A model generated the notes under the pieces. That model was not told the origin of the DNA, made no database searches, and saw only the letters and a list, made by a program, of their open reading frames with translations. The translations under genes and the position numbers were made by a program. A DNA stretch of 64,000 nt from Entoloma clypeatum (Eukaryota > Basidiomycota > Agaricomycetes > Agaricales > Entolomataceae). Below, piece after piece: positions 11,514-22,234 of this stretch. Within the stretch, counting starts at the first letter, position 1, and every line of letters starts with the position of its first letter. The stretch is from positions 5,270,001-5,334,000 of the forward strand of contig OY751487.1 of the NCBI GenBank assembly GCA_963565915.1. The letters run 5' to 3'.

Positions 11514-12935
11514 CTAGTAATGATGGACCTCTTCCCTCTCCCTCCCCCTCATACTCGCCGGCTCCGTCCCCTTGAAGTAGATATCAGTCCACAAGTCCTT
11601 GACCTCAGGCTCAGGCGACCTCTTAGCCTCCTCCACCGCTACATCGACCTCTGCCTTCGCCTCCTTGTCAAGGGCCTTGAGCTGCTGCTCGGTCGCAACG
11701 CCCCACTCCTCAATGTACCGCTGCAACCCACGAATGGGGTCCTTGGTCGAGCGCATGCGTTGCACCTCCTCGCGTGTGCGGTACGTGGTTCCGGGGTCGG
11801 ACATCCTAAGGAGCCAATGAGCGAAAGAGAACAGGGGGCCGGGAGAGGAACACGTACGAATGACCACCGTATCGGTACGTCACGAATTCCAACAACAGCG
11901 GGCCCTTCTCCTGCTGTACGGCCCAGTTACGGGCGAACCTGACAGCCTGGAGTGTCGCGATGATGTCCATGCCATTCACCTGCAACCCCGGGATCTTGTC
12001 TCCGCGGGTAAAGTACTCCGTGTTCGACGAGGACCGTTCAGCGGAGGTGCCCATCCCGTACTTGTTGTTCTCACAGACGAAAATCGTCGGGAGGTTCCAC
12101 AATTTCGCCTGCCAATCAACAGCTATCAACACCCCACCCATGATTGAGCAAAAAAGATAAGACCAAGACAAACCATGTTGAACGCCTCGAATACTTGCCC
12201 CTGGTTGCTCGCTCCGTCCCCGTACAGCGCAAACGTTGCGTTCTTCTCGCCCATGTACTTTTGCGCAAATGATACGCCCGCACCGACAGGAACCTGTGCA
12301 CCGACGATGCCGTTCCCACCAAAGAAACTCGGCGTAAAGATGTGCATTGACCCGCCTTTACCATGGGACATGCCCGTCTGACGTCCAAGGAGCTCGCCGA
12401 TGACGCCTTTGATGGTGCCGCCGCGGAGGACTGCGAAGGGATGGCACCGGTATGCGGTGATGACGCGGTCGTCTTTGAGGATGCCGCGTTCGAGACCGAC
12501 GGAAACCGCTTCCTGGCACGATGACGTTGTGTGAGTAGCTCGCAAGAGAGGTTCGCAGAAGTGAACCAACCTGCCCGATAGCCAAATGACAGAACCCGCG
12601 GATGAGCTTGGCCTTGTACAGCGCGTCAGCTGCCATCTCCATCCGCCGGACGAGCTGCATCGTCCTGTACATGTCGAGGAGCTGGTCCTTGGTGACCTCG
12701 ACTTCGAGCTCGGGGGTGTCGCAGAGGTGGGAGCGGAAAGAATCTTCATGCAGTTTCACCGTGAATGGTTCGGAAGGGTCGGACGGCGCCGAAGAGTGCA
12801 GCTGCGTCGTGTCGGCCGACATCTGGATGGTGCGAACACCGCGCAGGGGCTGTAGATCACGGTGAGCAAGGAAGCAGCACAGAACAAGGGACGTACGAGA
12901 CGCCTGGGTAGTCGGAGGCGTGTCAAGGAAGCCAT
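11514..12935 (-). CDS. PDA1: Pyruvate dehydrogenase E1 component, alpha subunit
   Basis: Exons 12935-12897, 12849-12571, 12512-12174, 12108-11858 and 11805-11514 splice to 399 codons, the usual length for the family. The start is an Arg-rich presequence (MASLTRLRLPRRL), as expected for mitochondrial import. The thiamine-diphosphate motif is complete (GDGASNQG ... CENN). The phosphorylation loop YRYGGHSMSDPGTTYR, target of PDH kinase in this family, spans the last intron. The C-terminus REREEVHHY matches the family end. With E1 beta the protein forms the E1 tetramer that decarboxylates pyruvate and acetylates lipoyl-E2. All sites look intact. Confidence 0.95.
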
Positions 12936-12995
12936 CGTTGGGAGGGAGGGGGAGCTGGTGGTGGGTGTTACTTCACAGCCCTTTGACGTGTTCAA

Positions 12996-13942
12996 ATTTG
13001 TTGGGGATTTTGTTTGGCTTTGTGTTCGATCGGCGTAAGTCGGCGAGTTTATTATGTAAGTCAGTGGCTGTGTGGCTTCATTTTGGGTTCACGGTCATGA
13101 CCTCTCACAGGAATAACGTTGAAGGGATATCCTAAAAGCCTCAAGGGACATCTAGGTACATCGTAGTATGACTCTGATACGAGCCCGAATTCACAAAGTC
13201 AAGTTGTCTGCTCGGAGTCGTCGGGAAATCTTCTCCATTGAGGACTGGACTCAATCCAATCATCACCAAACCTTTTCTGTATTCCCATGAGGGAAGTACG
13301 GTATGCTTGTTGAACCTTCCGATCTACTAGGTGACCTTCCATGCCCTCAGGCAATTTGAAAAAAGGGAAGGCGAGAACGACACGAATCTATATGTATATC
13401 GTGCACTCCGATCCTCTGCGATGACAGAATCCTTTTTTATTGTGGCGCTCTCAACGGAACTTGCCACCAAATATGTATCCGCGTCATGGGCGACTCGGCG
13501 ACTTTCATCTGACGTCCATAAATCGAGAACGTCTTCGAAGTACCAAGGTCCATTTTTCAAAATACCTACCTCCCTCGCAACAACCACTCGATCCCGCTCC
13601 CCAACCTCCAACCACCCATCGTCCCCCTCTTCCTTTTCGCTGGCGCCTATCATCAATTTCTCATAAATGTGAAACAAGGCTGCTCAATATAGGACAACGA
13701 ACATGCCAATCTCTCCTCCGGGCAGAACCAACATTCCAGGTCCCAAACTTTGTATAGCATCTCAATAATCCAAGGCGTTCGAAAAATGTGTTCTCACAAT
13801 GCTACAGAAAAGGTAAAAAAAACATGAAGCACATAGTAGCGGCTCTTTCAAATTCGTTCTGTTCAGCGGCATCGTGGCCTCTGATCAGCGGCGAATTTAA
13901 TCAAGAGTACTTGGGCTAAATACAACTCACCTCGACGCGCCT
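12996..13942. other. Intergenic; one doubtful minus-strand exon at 13327-13677
   Basis: The minus-strand open frame 13677-13327 (116 codons) contains protein-like phrases (GPWYFEDVLDLWTSDESRR), but it has no upstream exon, no ATG at its start and no recognised domain. The overlapping plus-strand frame is also open. No other feature was seen. Confidence 0.3.
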
Positions 13943-14720
13943 TCAGAGACTGAACAAAGCATAGACACGGACGAGCCCATACAGCCGGATCCAAGTGACC
14001 ACGTCGCGGGGAATCAACGCGATCCAGAGACCCTGGGTTCCGACAACGACGGTAAAGATGAGCTTCAGCCACACGGCGAGCACAACGCTAGAGGTTGTCG
14101 TCAGACCCCCGCGTCCCTATATCATACTATTTACAAACGAAAAACACCGACTCACTCGACGTCGAGAATGAGCGCCAGGACGACATTGGCATGGGTAGCG
14201 GCCTTGAGGGAGATCTGGAGAACGGCGATGATTTTCTGATGCACGACGATCATGAGTACGTATTTAGTCCAAGATCAGCATGGGGGAACCTCGGGGACGT
14301 GACTTACGATGAAGAGGGTGGCGAGGAGCTGAGCGACAGCCGCGATAGTGAGGACGGTGCCGTTGTACGTCAGCAGGGCATCGAGGTTGAGGGTCGCGAT
14401 GGCCTCGAGCCGCAAAGTCGCATCAATGATGAACTGCTTGAGCTGGAGCAAGAAGAATTCCACGACCCTGTCGTCGACTTTGCCCTTAGCGCCGATGGCG
14501 GCACCTGCCAAAAGGCAGTCAGAATATCATACACGACGAGTTTAAATGATGTACTCAGTTGGACGGTGACAGAGTCGACCTGAGACTCGCAGGCGACGAT
14601 GATTTCGGGGAGGCTGATCGGGTCGTCGGCGCGCTTCGAGAGGGCAGAGTCAGGCAAGGTGCGACTGGGGGCAGCAGAGGCGAAGCCAGCAAAGACAGCA
14701 GCGAGAGCGAGAGCAGCCAT
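13943..14720 (-). CDS. Secreted or membrane hydrophobic protein, four exons, function unknown
   Basis: Exons 14720-14555, 14504-14308, 14235-14156 and 14087-13943 keep one frame with GT-AG introns of about 50-70 nt and give 195 residues. The first about 17 residues (MAALALAAVFAGFASAA) form a clear signal peptide, followed by a KR site typical of Kex2 cleavage (SALSKRADD). The rest consists of amphipathic and hydrophobic helices, with several membrane-like segments (IKIIAVLQISLKAA, VVLAVWLKLIFTVVVG). No Cys-rich hydrophobin pattern is present. I do not recognise the family. Confidence 0.7.
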
Positions 14721-16369
14721 TGAAGAGTACGTGTGAGTAGAAGAGATAGATGGAACCCGAGAGGGATAGAGAACTTGCAATCCTTGCAGAGCCTTAATTA
14801 TACGAGATCTGGCAGAATCCGACCGGGCGCGCGGTTGTGCAGTTACGTGCATGATCGCGTGGTTGAGCGCAGCTTGTGTGGTCGAATACAATAATGTGAC
14901 GTGCATAGATAAGAAGGATCGAGGAGGTGGCGGAACGGGAAACCAGCAGATTTGCTGTTTTTTTTTTTCTTTCAGATTTTGAGACATCGGATACTTTTTT
15001 CCTGGTCCCGCCACCCCGTTGAGAAGGATTGCTCTTACGTTACATCCGCGCGCACACGTGCACATGCCATTATTCGCCTTGAGATCGTGACTTTGGTATG
15101 CCGTGGTATCATGATGCGATCCCGTGAATTCTGGCGATCGTCAGCGTTTAATCCCCATCGGAGGTACCCCTCTAGCCAACGCGCGTGCAATCCAGCACGC
15201 ATGCACGCAAAGTGCACGTAAAATTCTTGTCGCCCAATCCGACTCTGACAGAATATTTGATGAATGAAGGGCACGCGTGGTGGCTCTGTATCTGCGAAAT
15301 TCCGCGACAGAAAGTGGCGTTATAAGCCTTACTCCTTGTCTTCGGAGAGGATGGGCTTGCGTAGATTGAAATACGCGTGCAAAAGACTGCCTGTAGTTGA
15401 CACTGCGTGAAGCTGATTGGAAACGAACGCGGCGATTCAATACCACATCGATACACTGTAACAGACGTCTCACCCGCTGCAATGACGCCCACCCATACCA
15501 TCGTTCTCCACCCGCATCACGATATACCAGGGTCATTGGACCATTTGACTATAGATGTGAAGAAGGCGGGAAGGAGCGGAGAGGGATGACGCGGGGAGCG
15601 CAGCCAGAATGAACTTCTCTACATGATGTGAACGGAGGTAGAGAGTCGTTTTCTCTGATGCCAAACCCGCCCAGGCGGCCCAGCGAACGATCCTTGCATG
15701 GAATTGAACTTTCAGCAAACCACATGAAGATATCTCGGGAGAAACCACCCAATCTGAACTTACCCAAAATCCTGCACATTATCCACGTGTCCTGCTCTAA
15801 AGAAGTTCGATGTCGCCCTCGGTTTTGTCTTGCGATCACCTTCTATACCCCACCGGACCACACCCCGGACACAGCGATTCTATACACCCCCTGTCGACTC
15901 GAGTGCACGAGGTATCCTAGTCCCGAGATTGAGAATTAACGATACGATGTTCTAACGCAGTTCCAGATATAGCTTACCGTAGCAGTATTGACTGGGGCCG
16001 GACGGTTTATACCAATACAGAGGAGTGATATAGGGAGAGGACAGGACACCGCCAGCGAAAAAAAATTGCCCACGCGCAATACTCGTGGGAAAAGCTTTGA
16101 AGCTGTACTCATGATGCTGTGCTCACCGATGCCAAGCCAGCTCACGTGATGGCTTCAAAGCGCTATTCCTTCTCTTCTGGGATCTTGTCTCTATCCGATC
16201 GTTGCTGATCACTGTCCGGTATGGTTTTTACAGTTTTATCTACAAGGATTCTCATTATACTTGAATTGATGTAGAGTGCGCCTAATGTGACGAAAACTGT
16301 CCAGGATCTTTAGGAGCGGATGATCCAGACACCAGCTCTCTATCCTTCATGCCACCCTTTCGTTAACAA
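14721..16369. other. Intergenic, no supported gene
   Basis: ORFs here overlap each other on both strands and lack domains or consistent splice signals. T-rich stretches occur near 14960. Nothing else was seen. Confidence 0.5.
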
Positions 16370-17400
16370 AAGCGCAATTCAAGGAACTCGAGCTTGAAAT
16401 CGCCTCCCTCCAGCAATCAGATTTTCCCGCATGGGAACGGCATAAGAAGACATCGTCCAAACGGCTTGCATTTACGAATCACTCGTTACCCCTCTGCAGG
16501 ACGAGATTGTTCGACAAATTTTCTTCTTCTGCCTCCCATCTCTCAGGAAGCCAACGCAAAAGCAGCCCCACTCCTCCTCTGCCACATCTGCGCACGATGG
16601 CGATATGTCGCGCTCGACTTTTTTGACTTATGGGACGAACTTTACTTCCCTTACTGGACACGTATCACATCACCTGGCTGTCATGGCCTTCTGGTTCCGC
16701 AATGCGCAAACCCACCCTGTGACCTTGAGTTACAGCCCATCGCGTTCAACCTCGGAAACAGCTCAGACACGAAACCTTGCAGCCGTAATATTTGACTGCC
16801 TTGCTGCGGCATGCGGCACTCGTCTTCACCTCGGCGGTAGCTCATATATCGAAACACTCAGCCCAACTTTCTACTATCTTCCTGGGGACGTTCCAAGCCC
16901 TCGAGCACGTATCCATTCAAACCTGGGGAGGGAATGGACTAGACGTGACCTTTTTTGGCGCTTCTCCAATCAAATTTGCAGAACACATCACTTTGATCCC
17001 TCATCACGCATATCTGGTCGATCTATGTCTGGAACTGCCCCAGAGACAGCAAGATTGTCATCGTGAGATCAGAAATTTATGTATGGGTGCCCAGCGCTTC
17101 AGCGACTTCACCTCCGCATCAACCGTGCAGAACCCACCGCCTTACCTCTTCGAGAGCGGTGGTTTTTTCATATGGTGCCCTTGGACGTCGCAGCCTTCGC
17201 ATACGACAATGCAACGGCACCCTCTCGGCACGTCACGGAACGAATCGATGCACCTCATGCCTGCTGCTTGTCTAGTGTCCATCTACCACATCTGCTGCTA
17301 TAACCATCTGTCTATATCCCTCGCTGCCCTATCTCTATCTCCGACAGCCACGCCACGCCCTCTGCATCCCCACAATCCCTCGCCGCCGTCGTTGTAGGTC
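16370..17400 (+). pseudogene. Decayed F-box-like gene
   Basis: The pieces follow the order of the large Agaricomycete F-box family but in shifting frames. There is a short coiled lead (QFKELELEIASLQQ), the F-box core split by a frameshift (LQDEIVRQIFFFCLP, then APLLLCHICARWRYVALD and LWDELYF), and a later region in another frame (PVTLSY, TFQALEHVSIQTW). F-box proteins link substrates to SCF ubiquitin ligases. The frame changes are not explained by good introns, so I call it a pseudogene. Confidence 0.6.
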
Positions 17401-18055
17401 ACGACGACTTGCAGCGGTAGACGCGCCACGTCATACTCTATGGCACCGCTGACGGACATCCACTTGACACCACGTCAGGTCCAGTGCTCAACAACCCCGT
17501 CCACGCCCACGCAGTCGAACCACGACTCACTGCTCATTACGCCCACGCAGCCAGACCACTCCCACCCATCTACCCACACTTGACGCCACGTCACCCGGCG
17601 ATCACTCACTTAACGCCTCGACGTCATCAGACAACTCCCTGTCATTAGTGTCGATGGCCGCACCACCCACCCGTTGACGATTACCCCATCTGTTGTCACT
17701 CACCCCACCCGTCGACTCGGACACCACGTCACCCCTTCAGTGGCCGCTGGCGGCATCAACGACTCGCAGCAATTCATGCCCAGCTGCCACCTCCACCACT
17801 CTTGACACTTGCCACGCCGTCGTCGTCCACTCGATCTGCCCTCGACATTGTCCATGAGTGTCACCAGCGCGGCCACACCCTTCCCATGCGCCCGTGTGTT
17901 CGACGCCCGTCTGTCGTCGTCACTATCCATTGGATAAAGCAGATCTTGTAATTATTACATTACATTTAGTGTGTTTTCTGGTTCAATACCTACGGTATTA
18001 AGTTTCGGGTACACGGTATCATCACGCTAATTGAGGGGTTTTTCGAGTACCTACA
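17401..18055. other. Unassigned C-rich sequence
   Basis: The plus strand is C-rich with repeated CCACGTCA/CACGTC words and CCACCC words but no regular period. Minus-strand frames are Arg-rich and look like by-products of composition. No gene call is made. Confidence 0.4.
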
Positions 18056-18453
18056 AGTCGCACTCAATTCTGTTTTTTTTTCTTGTTTTTTCTTTCTGCG
18101 AGCACATGGTCACTTGATGAAGAGAAACAGCAGCTGATGCCAAGGTCGATACGATTCTGAGTTTGATTCCGAACACGGCGCGGCGGTTCGGAAAGTGCAA
18201 TGTCTAGTGGTCCAAACACCGCAAAGTATTCAAACATCTGACTACGACGCGACACGAGGGTTATGTGTTCCCGGCAGACGCGTACCATCTACGTACGGCA
18301 CACAGATGTGGTGAGGCGCCGGCGACGGTCCTCCACTTTTAGGCGCCGACGAATCCATCATCAGACTTGGCATCATTGGTACCTCATGGTCTCAACGTTG
18401 CAGCTCGCAACAAAAAAAAAACAAGAAAAAAAAAACAGAATTGAGTGGGACTA
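18056..18453. mobile_element. 398-bp terminal-inverted-repeat element (non-autonomous)
   Basis: The ends carry imperfect inverted repeats of about 45 bp: AGTCGCACTCAATTCTG followed by a T-rich tract at 18056, and the complement ending AATTGAGTGGGACT at 18453. The interior codes for nothing recognisable. The flanking duplication is unclear (possibly ACA), so the superfamily is not assigned. Confidence 0.6.
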
Positions 18454-18520
18454 CAGCCCGGGTTCGGTTATGGCCCATGGGTGTGGTGGGTATAACTTGG
18501 CATCCGCTCTGGCCTAATAA

Positions 18521-18624
18521 AGTATGTTTGCAACTCATTTCCAAGGTGATCTGATTGGCTGGTGATCGCTGTGAGCCAATCGAATCTGCCTGAAACTTCC
18601 CTGGAAACGAGTTGCAAACATACT
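18521..18624. mobile_element. Small inverted-repeat element, family shared with 18927-19045
   Basis: The ends AGTATGTTTGCAACTCATTT and AACGAGTTGCAAACATACT are inverted repeats with one mismatch. The interior shares CTGATTGGCT...GAGCCAATC with the second copy 400 bp to the right. Confidence 0.7.
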
Positions 18625-18926
18625 CTAATAGTGACGATCCCAGATAATCATGTGGGAGGACTTCTGCATAACGACGGCTTGCGAGTCTAAGTACATACGT
18701 GCGACTCATCGCGACTCGCGTTGCGATCGCGTTTCTCAGCGGAAACGGTGGCCTTGATGGAATCAAAACTCTGGTCAAAGGGCATACATACCCCTTTAGC
18801 TCTTGTAGAGTCAAACTCAGCACTCCCGGAACAAAGATCGACCTTGGCATAAGCCAGGCTCCACACCCACGTTGTACGTTCAGAACCATTGTGGCGTGTA
18901 TGCAGCTTACAAGAGTAGGCTCACAT

Positions 18927-19045
18927 TAGGGTCTGTTTGCAACTCATTTCCAGGGAAATTTTGAGAGATCTGATTGGCTCACAGCAATCACCAGCCAATC
19001 AGATCTCTCAAAATTTCCCTGGAAATGAGTTGCAAACAGACCCTA
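18927..19045. mobile_element. TA-flanked fold-back MITE with 53-bp perfect arms
   Basis: Bases 18927-18979 and 18993-19045 are exact reverse complements around a 13-nt loop. The outermost TA on each side fits the TA duplication of Tc1/mariner-type insertions, with element ends GGGTCTGTTTGCAACT. It is related to 18521-18624. A second, shorter hairpin (CCTCACACGT ... ACGTGTGAGG) follows at about 19052-19085. Confidence 0.75.
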
Positions 19046-19271
19046 TTAGCCCCTCACACGTAGACCTCAGCCTCACGTGTGAGGGTTCTTGGTATGAGAC
19101 TACTTACAAGAGGATGTCATGTCAGAGTTGTGAACTTGCGCAATTTCACATGCGTACATCCAGTCATGAAATAGATCGGTCTTGGCCACGCGCAAAGTGG
19201 CGTTCAGCTCCATAGGTTGCATATGCTACTCGCTGGCCACGGTCCACGTGGTTGTTATGAGGGTAGTGGAC

Positions 19272-19278
19272 TATAAAA
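19272..19278 (+). promoter_or_regulatory. TATA box of the small secreted-protein gene
   Basis: TATAAAA lies 81 bases before the ATG at 19359, a normal distance for a strongly expressed fungal gene with a short leader. Confidence 0.6.
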
Positions 19279-19358
19279 GCAGGATGTTGAGACGACAACT
19301 CCTCAGCTGGTCTCACCGATTTATCATCTGTTTCACCAAAGTCCCCGCGATACACAAC

Positions 19359-19858
19359 ATGAAGTTCTTCATTCCCCAAGGTCTCATCACACTTGCAATT
19401 CTTGCTGGAGCTGTTTCTGCCCATAGTCCCCAGCGGTTTGTCACTCAGTCTTCCATTCAGGCAGAGAGGATTGACTGCCCTCATTAGCCGCACCCTCGGG
19501 CTTGATATTGTCAATGCGATCGAGTGGGTGCCTCACCGTTGGATCTGTACTTACTCTGACATATGACTTTCACTCTTTCATAGGCAGTAAGTCGTGGCTT
19601 TCTGATTATCCAAGTAGCATTGACTTACTGGTGGTTCTTATAGGCGTGCGCACTTGGAGGGCCGCATGGCTGAGCGCGCGGACTTCGTTGACTTGGCACG
19701 TCGTGGAAAAGTGGACCTACCTTGTACCAAGAACGGGTGAGTTGACATTTCCTGTGTTCAATAAGCCGGCCTCTAATTGTACGGTCTTCCAAAAGCGACT
19801 GCGTGAAGAATGCTATGTTCAGTGCCATATGTCCTGGGGTCAAGATCCAGTGCATTAG
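19359..19858 (+). CDS. Small secreted protein gene, exon structure uncertain
   Basis: The first ORF (19359-19487, 42 residues) starts MKFFIPQGLITLAILAGAVSA, a good signal peptide, and ends RIDCPH-stop. Further downstream are acceptor-like TTTCATAG and TTATAG sites. Beyond them lie coding-like stretches in different frames: RAHLEGRMAERADFVDLARR with a CTK, and SNCTVFQKRLREECYVQC ending VH-stop at 19858. A longer Cys-containing secreted protein with introns is possible, but no model joining all parts in frame was found. Without RNA data only the signal-peptide exon is secure. Confidence 0.5.
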
Positions 19859-20542
19859 TAAGAAATGCACGTGTGACGATAGACTACAGAAGTAATGGGG
19901 GGGAGGCTGTCGACTACTGCTGTCTGACTTGAATCTAGTATGGTAGCTTTGACCGACTGTGGGGGAGGAGTCCTGGCTGACCGCGGACCTCGCCATACCC
20001 TCCGGCGTTCCAGTGTCGATGGGAGGACGCCATCCTGATAAATAATATACTCTCTTGATATTTTACTAGAGTGTCTCAATGTTCGAGTATGGTAGGGTCA
20101 GCCTCCGACATTATCTATATAAAGAGAAATGCCTCTTCAAACGAGCAATTCCTTCCCCTTCGTTTGATTGACGTCTTCTCTCTTATTCTTCTCGGGCCAC
20201 CTGGCTCTTCCTGATTTGGTGGGGATAGGACCATCTGTTGGACCGTAGTTAAACTGGCCACGGTTCGGTTCGCGAACGTTGTGAACAGTGTTCGAACCAC
20301 CTTACTGTCTTTTGCATTTAGGTTGGCCACGTGACCTTTTTCCACGCCAAAAAATCGTTCCACACCATTCCAGCACTCCGACGCCAATATCTCGACAACG
20401 ACGAAGCGTATCACGCCGCAAGTTATACCAAACGACACGGGCGAACCGACCGGTTGTCGTTGTCATTGACCGAGAGGCAGACGACCATTTTGGGGGGTTT
20501 CGGAATTTTGCATTCGGTACTGTATGTTCACCGTCGTACTTA
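19859..20542. other. No supported gene
   Basis: The stretch contains palindromic words around CGGTTCGGTTCGCGAAC and GTGTTCGAACC near 20260-20300, but no ORF with a recognisable domain. Confidence 0.4.
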
Positions 20543-20693
20543 CTGTACTATTACGACCGTAGGTTCACATAACGCGTAACGCCGATTTTTTTTGACCCCG
20601 GAAATAATTTTTTTCTCAATTTATTCAAATTTTGGGGATTTGTCGGAAAAACTTTTTGGTCATGTGCGTGAACCTATGGTCGTAATAGTACAG
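20543..20693. mobile_element. 151-bp TA-flanked MITE (Tc1/mariner-like)
   Basis: The left end CTGTACTATTACGACC and the right end GGTCGTAATAGTACAG are reverse complements; the match extends to about 26 bp with one mismatch. TA lies immediately outside both ends (20541-20542 and 20694-20695). The interior is AT-rich and non-coding. It sits 22 bp upstream of a Copia LTR. Confidence 0.75.
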
Positions 20694-20715
20694 TACATTG
20701 TCTCTGTACTAACAT

Positions 20716-20978
20716 TGTTGACATTTCACCATGACACGTCCTTCATGTCGCGGTCATGTTACCATCTTACATAATGATTCCCGCTCCTTATATATCCATC
20801 TTGGACATGTTCACATTCCTCAGTTGATTCCCCTCATCAGCTGAGGTATGTTCATGCGTTCCTCCTCATGTTCCATAGACTTACCTATCCCTTTCTGTAG
20901 CAGTTACGGTCTAGGTTAGTATATAGAACTTAGTTGAATACCCTCATCAGCTGAGCAGTTACGGTCTAGGTTTCTACA
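20716..20978 (+). repeat. 5' LTR of Copia element E
   Basis: It starts TGTTGACATT and ends TTTCTACA, and a TATATA box lies near 20788. A 14-base word (CCCTCATCAGCTGA) and AGCAGTTACGGTCTAGG are each present twice inside it. It is followed directly by a primer-binding site. The matching 3' LTR is absent because Gypsy G and later rearrangement removed the rest of the element. Confidence 0.75.
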
Positions 20979-20993
20979 GGTTATGGGCCCCGA
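20979..20993 (+). promoter_or_regulatory. Copia primer-binding site (internal initiator-tRNA type)
   Basis: GGTTATGGGCCC begins directly after the LTR. It matches the complement of an initiator-tRNA-Met anticodon arm (core GGGCCCATAACC), as known for Copia elements that prime with a half tRNA. The same word follows the Copia C LTRs at 41624 (minus) and 63743 (plus). Confidence 0.7.
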
Positions 20994-21082
20994 CCGAGCC
21001 TAAAATTGTAACCACATATAGTCTATCCCAAGTTTGTCCCTGCATCTGATCATCACCCCTTGATACATAATACATATCAACC

Positions 21083-22117
21083 ATGACGACCCCTGATCCT
21101 TCTCTACCAAAACCCTTGCTGACGATGCCGATCATGACCGACATCAATTCACCCTCTGTCGTTGTACGCCGGATTGTGGACAGTGGATGGAAGGACCACG
21201 CCGATCTCAACCTCACACTCAACAACTGGCAGTTGTGGAGCAAACAGGTGTCCTTAGTTCTCCAACTTTTGTCAGGTCTCCATCTATACCTCAAGGGCAG
21301 CGTTCCAGAACCAGACGCACAACTCGAACCACAGGCGAATGAGAATTGGAAAATCAATGACGCAGTGGTCCGCACCTTCATTTTGTCCCACTCTTCACCC
21401 ACCAAATATTCTATCATCGAGGACTGCGCCACCTCTTTATCAATGTGGACAACACTCCAGAACTGTCACATGTGCCAAGGTGTTGTCTCACAAATCCAGA
21501 TCATTCAAGAAGCCTTCACGATGCGATACTCCACATCCACACCTTTCTCGACAACCTCAGAGCAGCTGAGGACCTTAAACGAGCACATATGGGTGATGGG
21601 AAAACCTACGGCAGATAGTTTCCTCATAATACTCATGCTACTCGCCCTCTCTGGACCAGACTTCCGGGGCGTCCGCGATGCAATAATAAATGGCCTCTCA
21701 AACTCCACTGACGCTTCACCCTACACCACTGCACATATACGCTCTTGTTTGGACCTTGAGGAGCAAGTTAGAAGCACCGAGTCAATGCACAGTACGACTG
21801 GTGAAGCCCTCACCGTGCGCAGTACCGAACAGAGACACTCATCGATAGTTTGCACAAATTGCAAAAATACAGGTCACTACATGCAATTCTGTGTCAAAGA
21901 AGGTGGTGGCATGGCTGGTGACTCCGTCAGCAATGCCATAAATGCCCAGCGTGAAGCCCGAAACAGGTCTTGGGGGAAGAGGAAGAGCTCCTCCGACCAG
22001 AAATCATCACCCTTGAGCCCATCACCATCGCCCTCCAGCAGCACCACCCCTCTCCCTATGGTATCTTTGTCTAATACATTTGTAACGGATGCGCTGGGTA
22101 TCATTGCTTACACATAG
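21083..22117 (+). CDS. Copia-type gag of element E
   Basis: The 344-residue product starts 104 bp after the LTR. It has the Copia gag fold (NWQLWSKQVSLVLQ, MWTTLQNC, GKPTADSFLIILMLLAL) and a CCHC zinc knuckle CTNCKNTGHYMQFC, then a Ser/Pro-rich tail. It packages element RNA in the particle. No protease or RT follows: 117 bp after its stop the element is cut by the LTR of Gypsy G. Confidence 0.8.
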   Translation: MTTPDPSLPKPLLTMPIMTDINSPSVVVRRIVDSGWKDHADLNLTLNNWQLWSKQVSLVLQLLSGLHLYLKGSVPEPDAQLEPQANENWKINDAVVRTFILSHSSPTKYSIIEDCATSLSMWTTLQNCHMCQGVVSQIQIIQEAFTMRYSTSTPFSTTSEQLRTLNEHIWVMGKPTADSFLIILMLLALSGPDFRGVRDAIINGLSNSTDASPYTTAHIRSCLDLEEQVRSTESMHSTTGEALTVRSTEQRHSSIVCTNCKNTGHYMQFCVKEGGGMAGDSVSNAINAQREARNRSWGKRKSSSDQKSSPLSPSPSPSSSTTPLPMVSLSNTFVTDALGIIAYT

Positions 22118-22234
22118 CACAGCCACTTCCTTAGCTTTCTCCTTGTCTACCACTATGTTGTATCTGCCCTATCTCAGCTATAGAATGGGTCTTATGCACT
22201 TGTGGGACTAAGGAAGCTCACCCCTGTAACAAAC

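Noticed and set aside
17700..17930. Arg-rich minus-strand frame as a gene
   Set aside because: It is composition-driven, with no domain, no splice structure and no start context.
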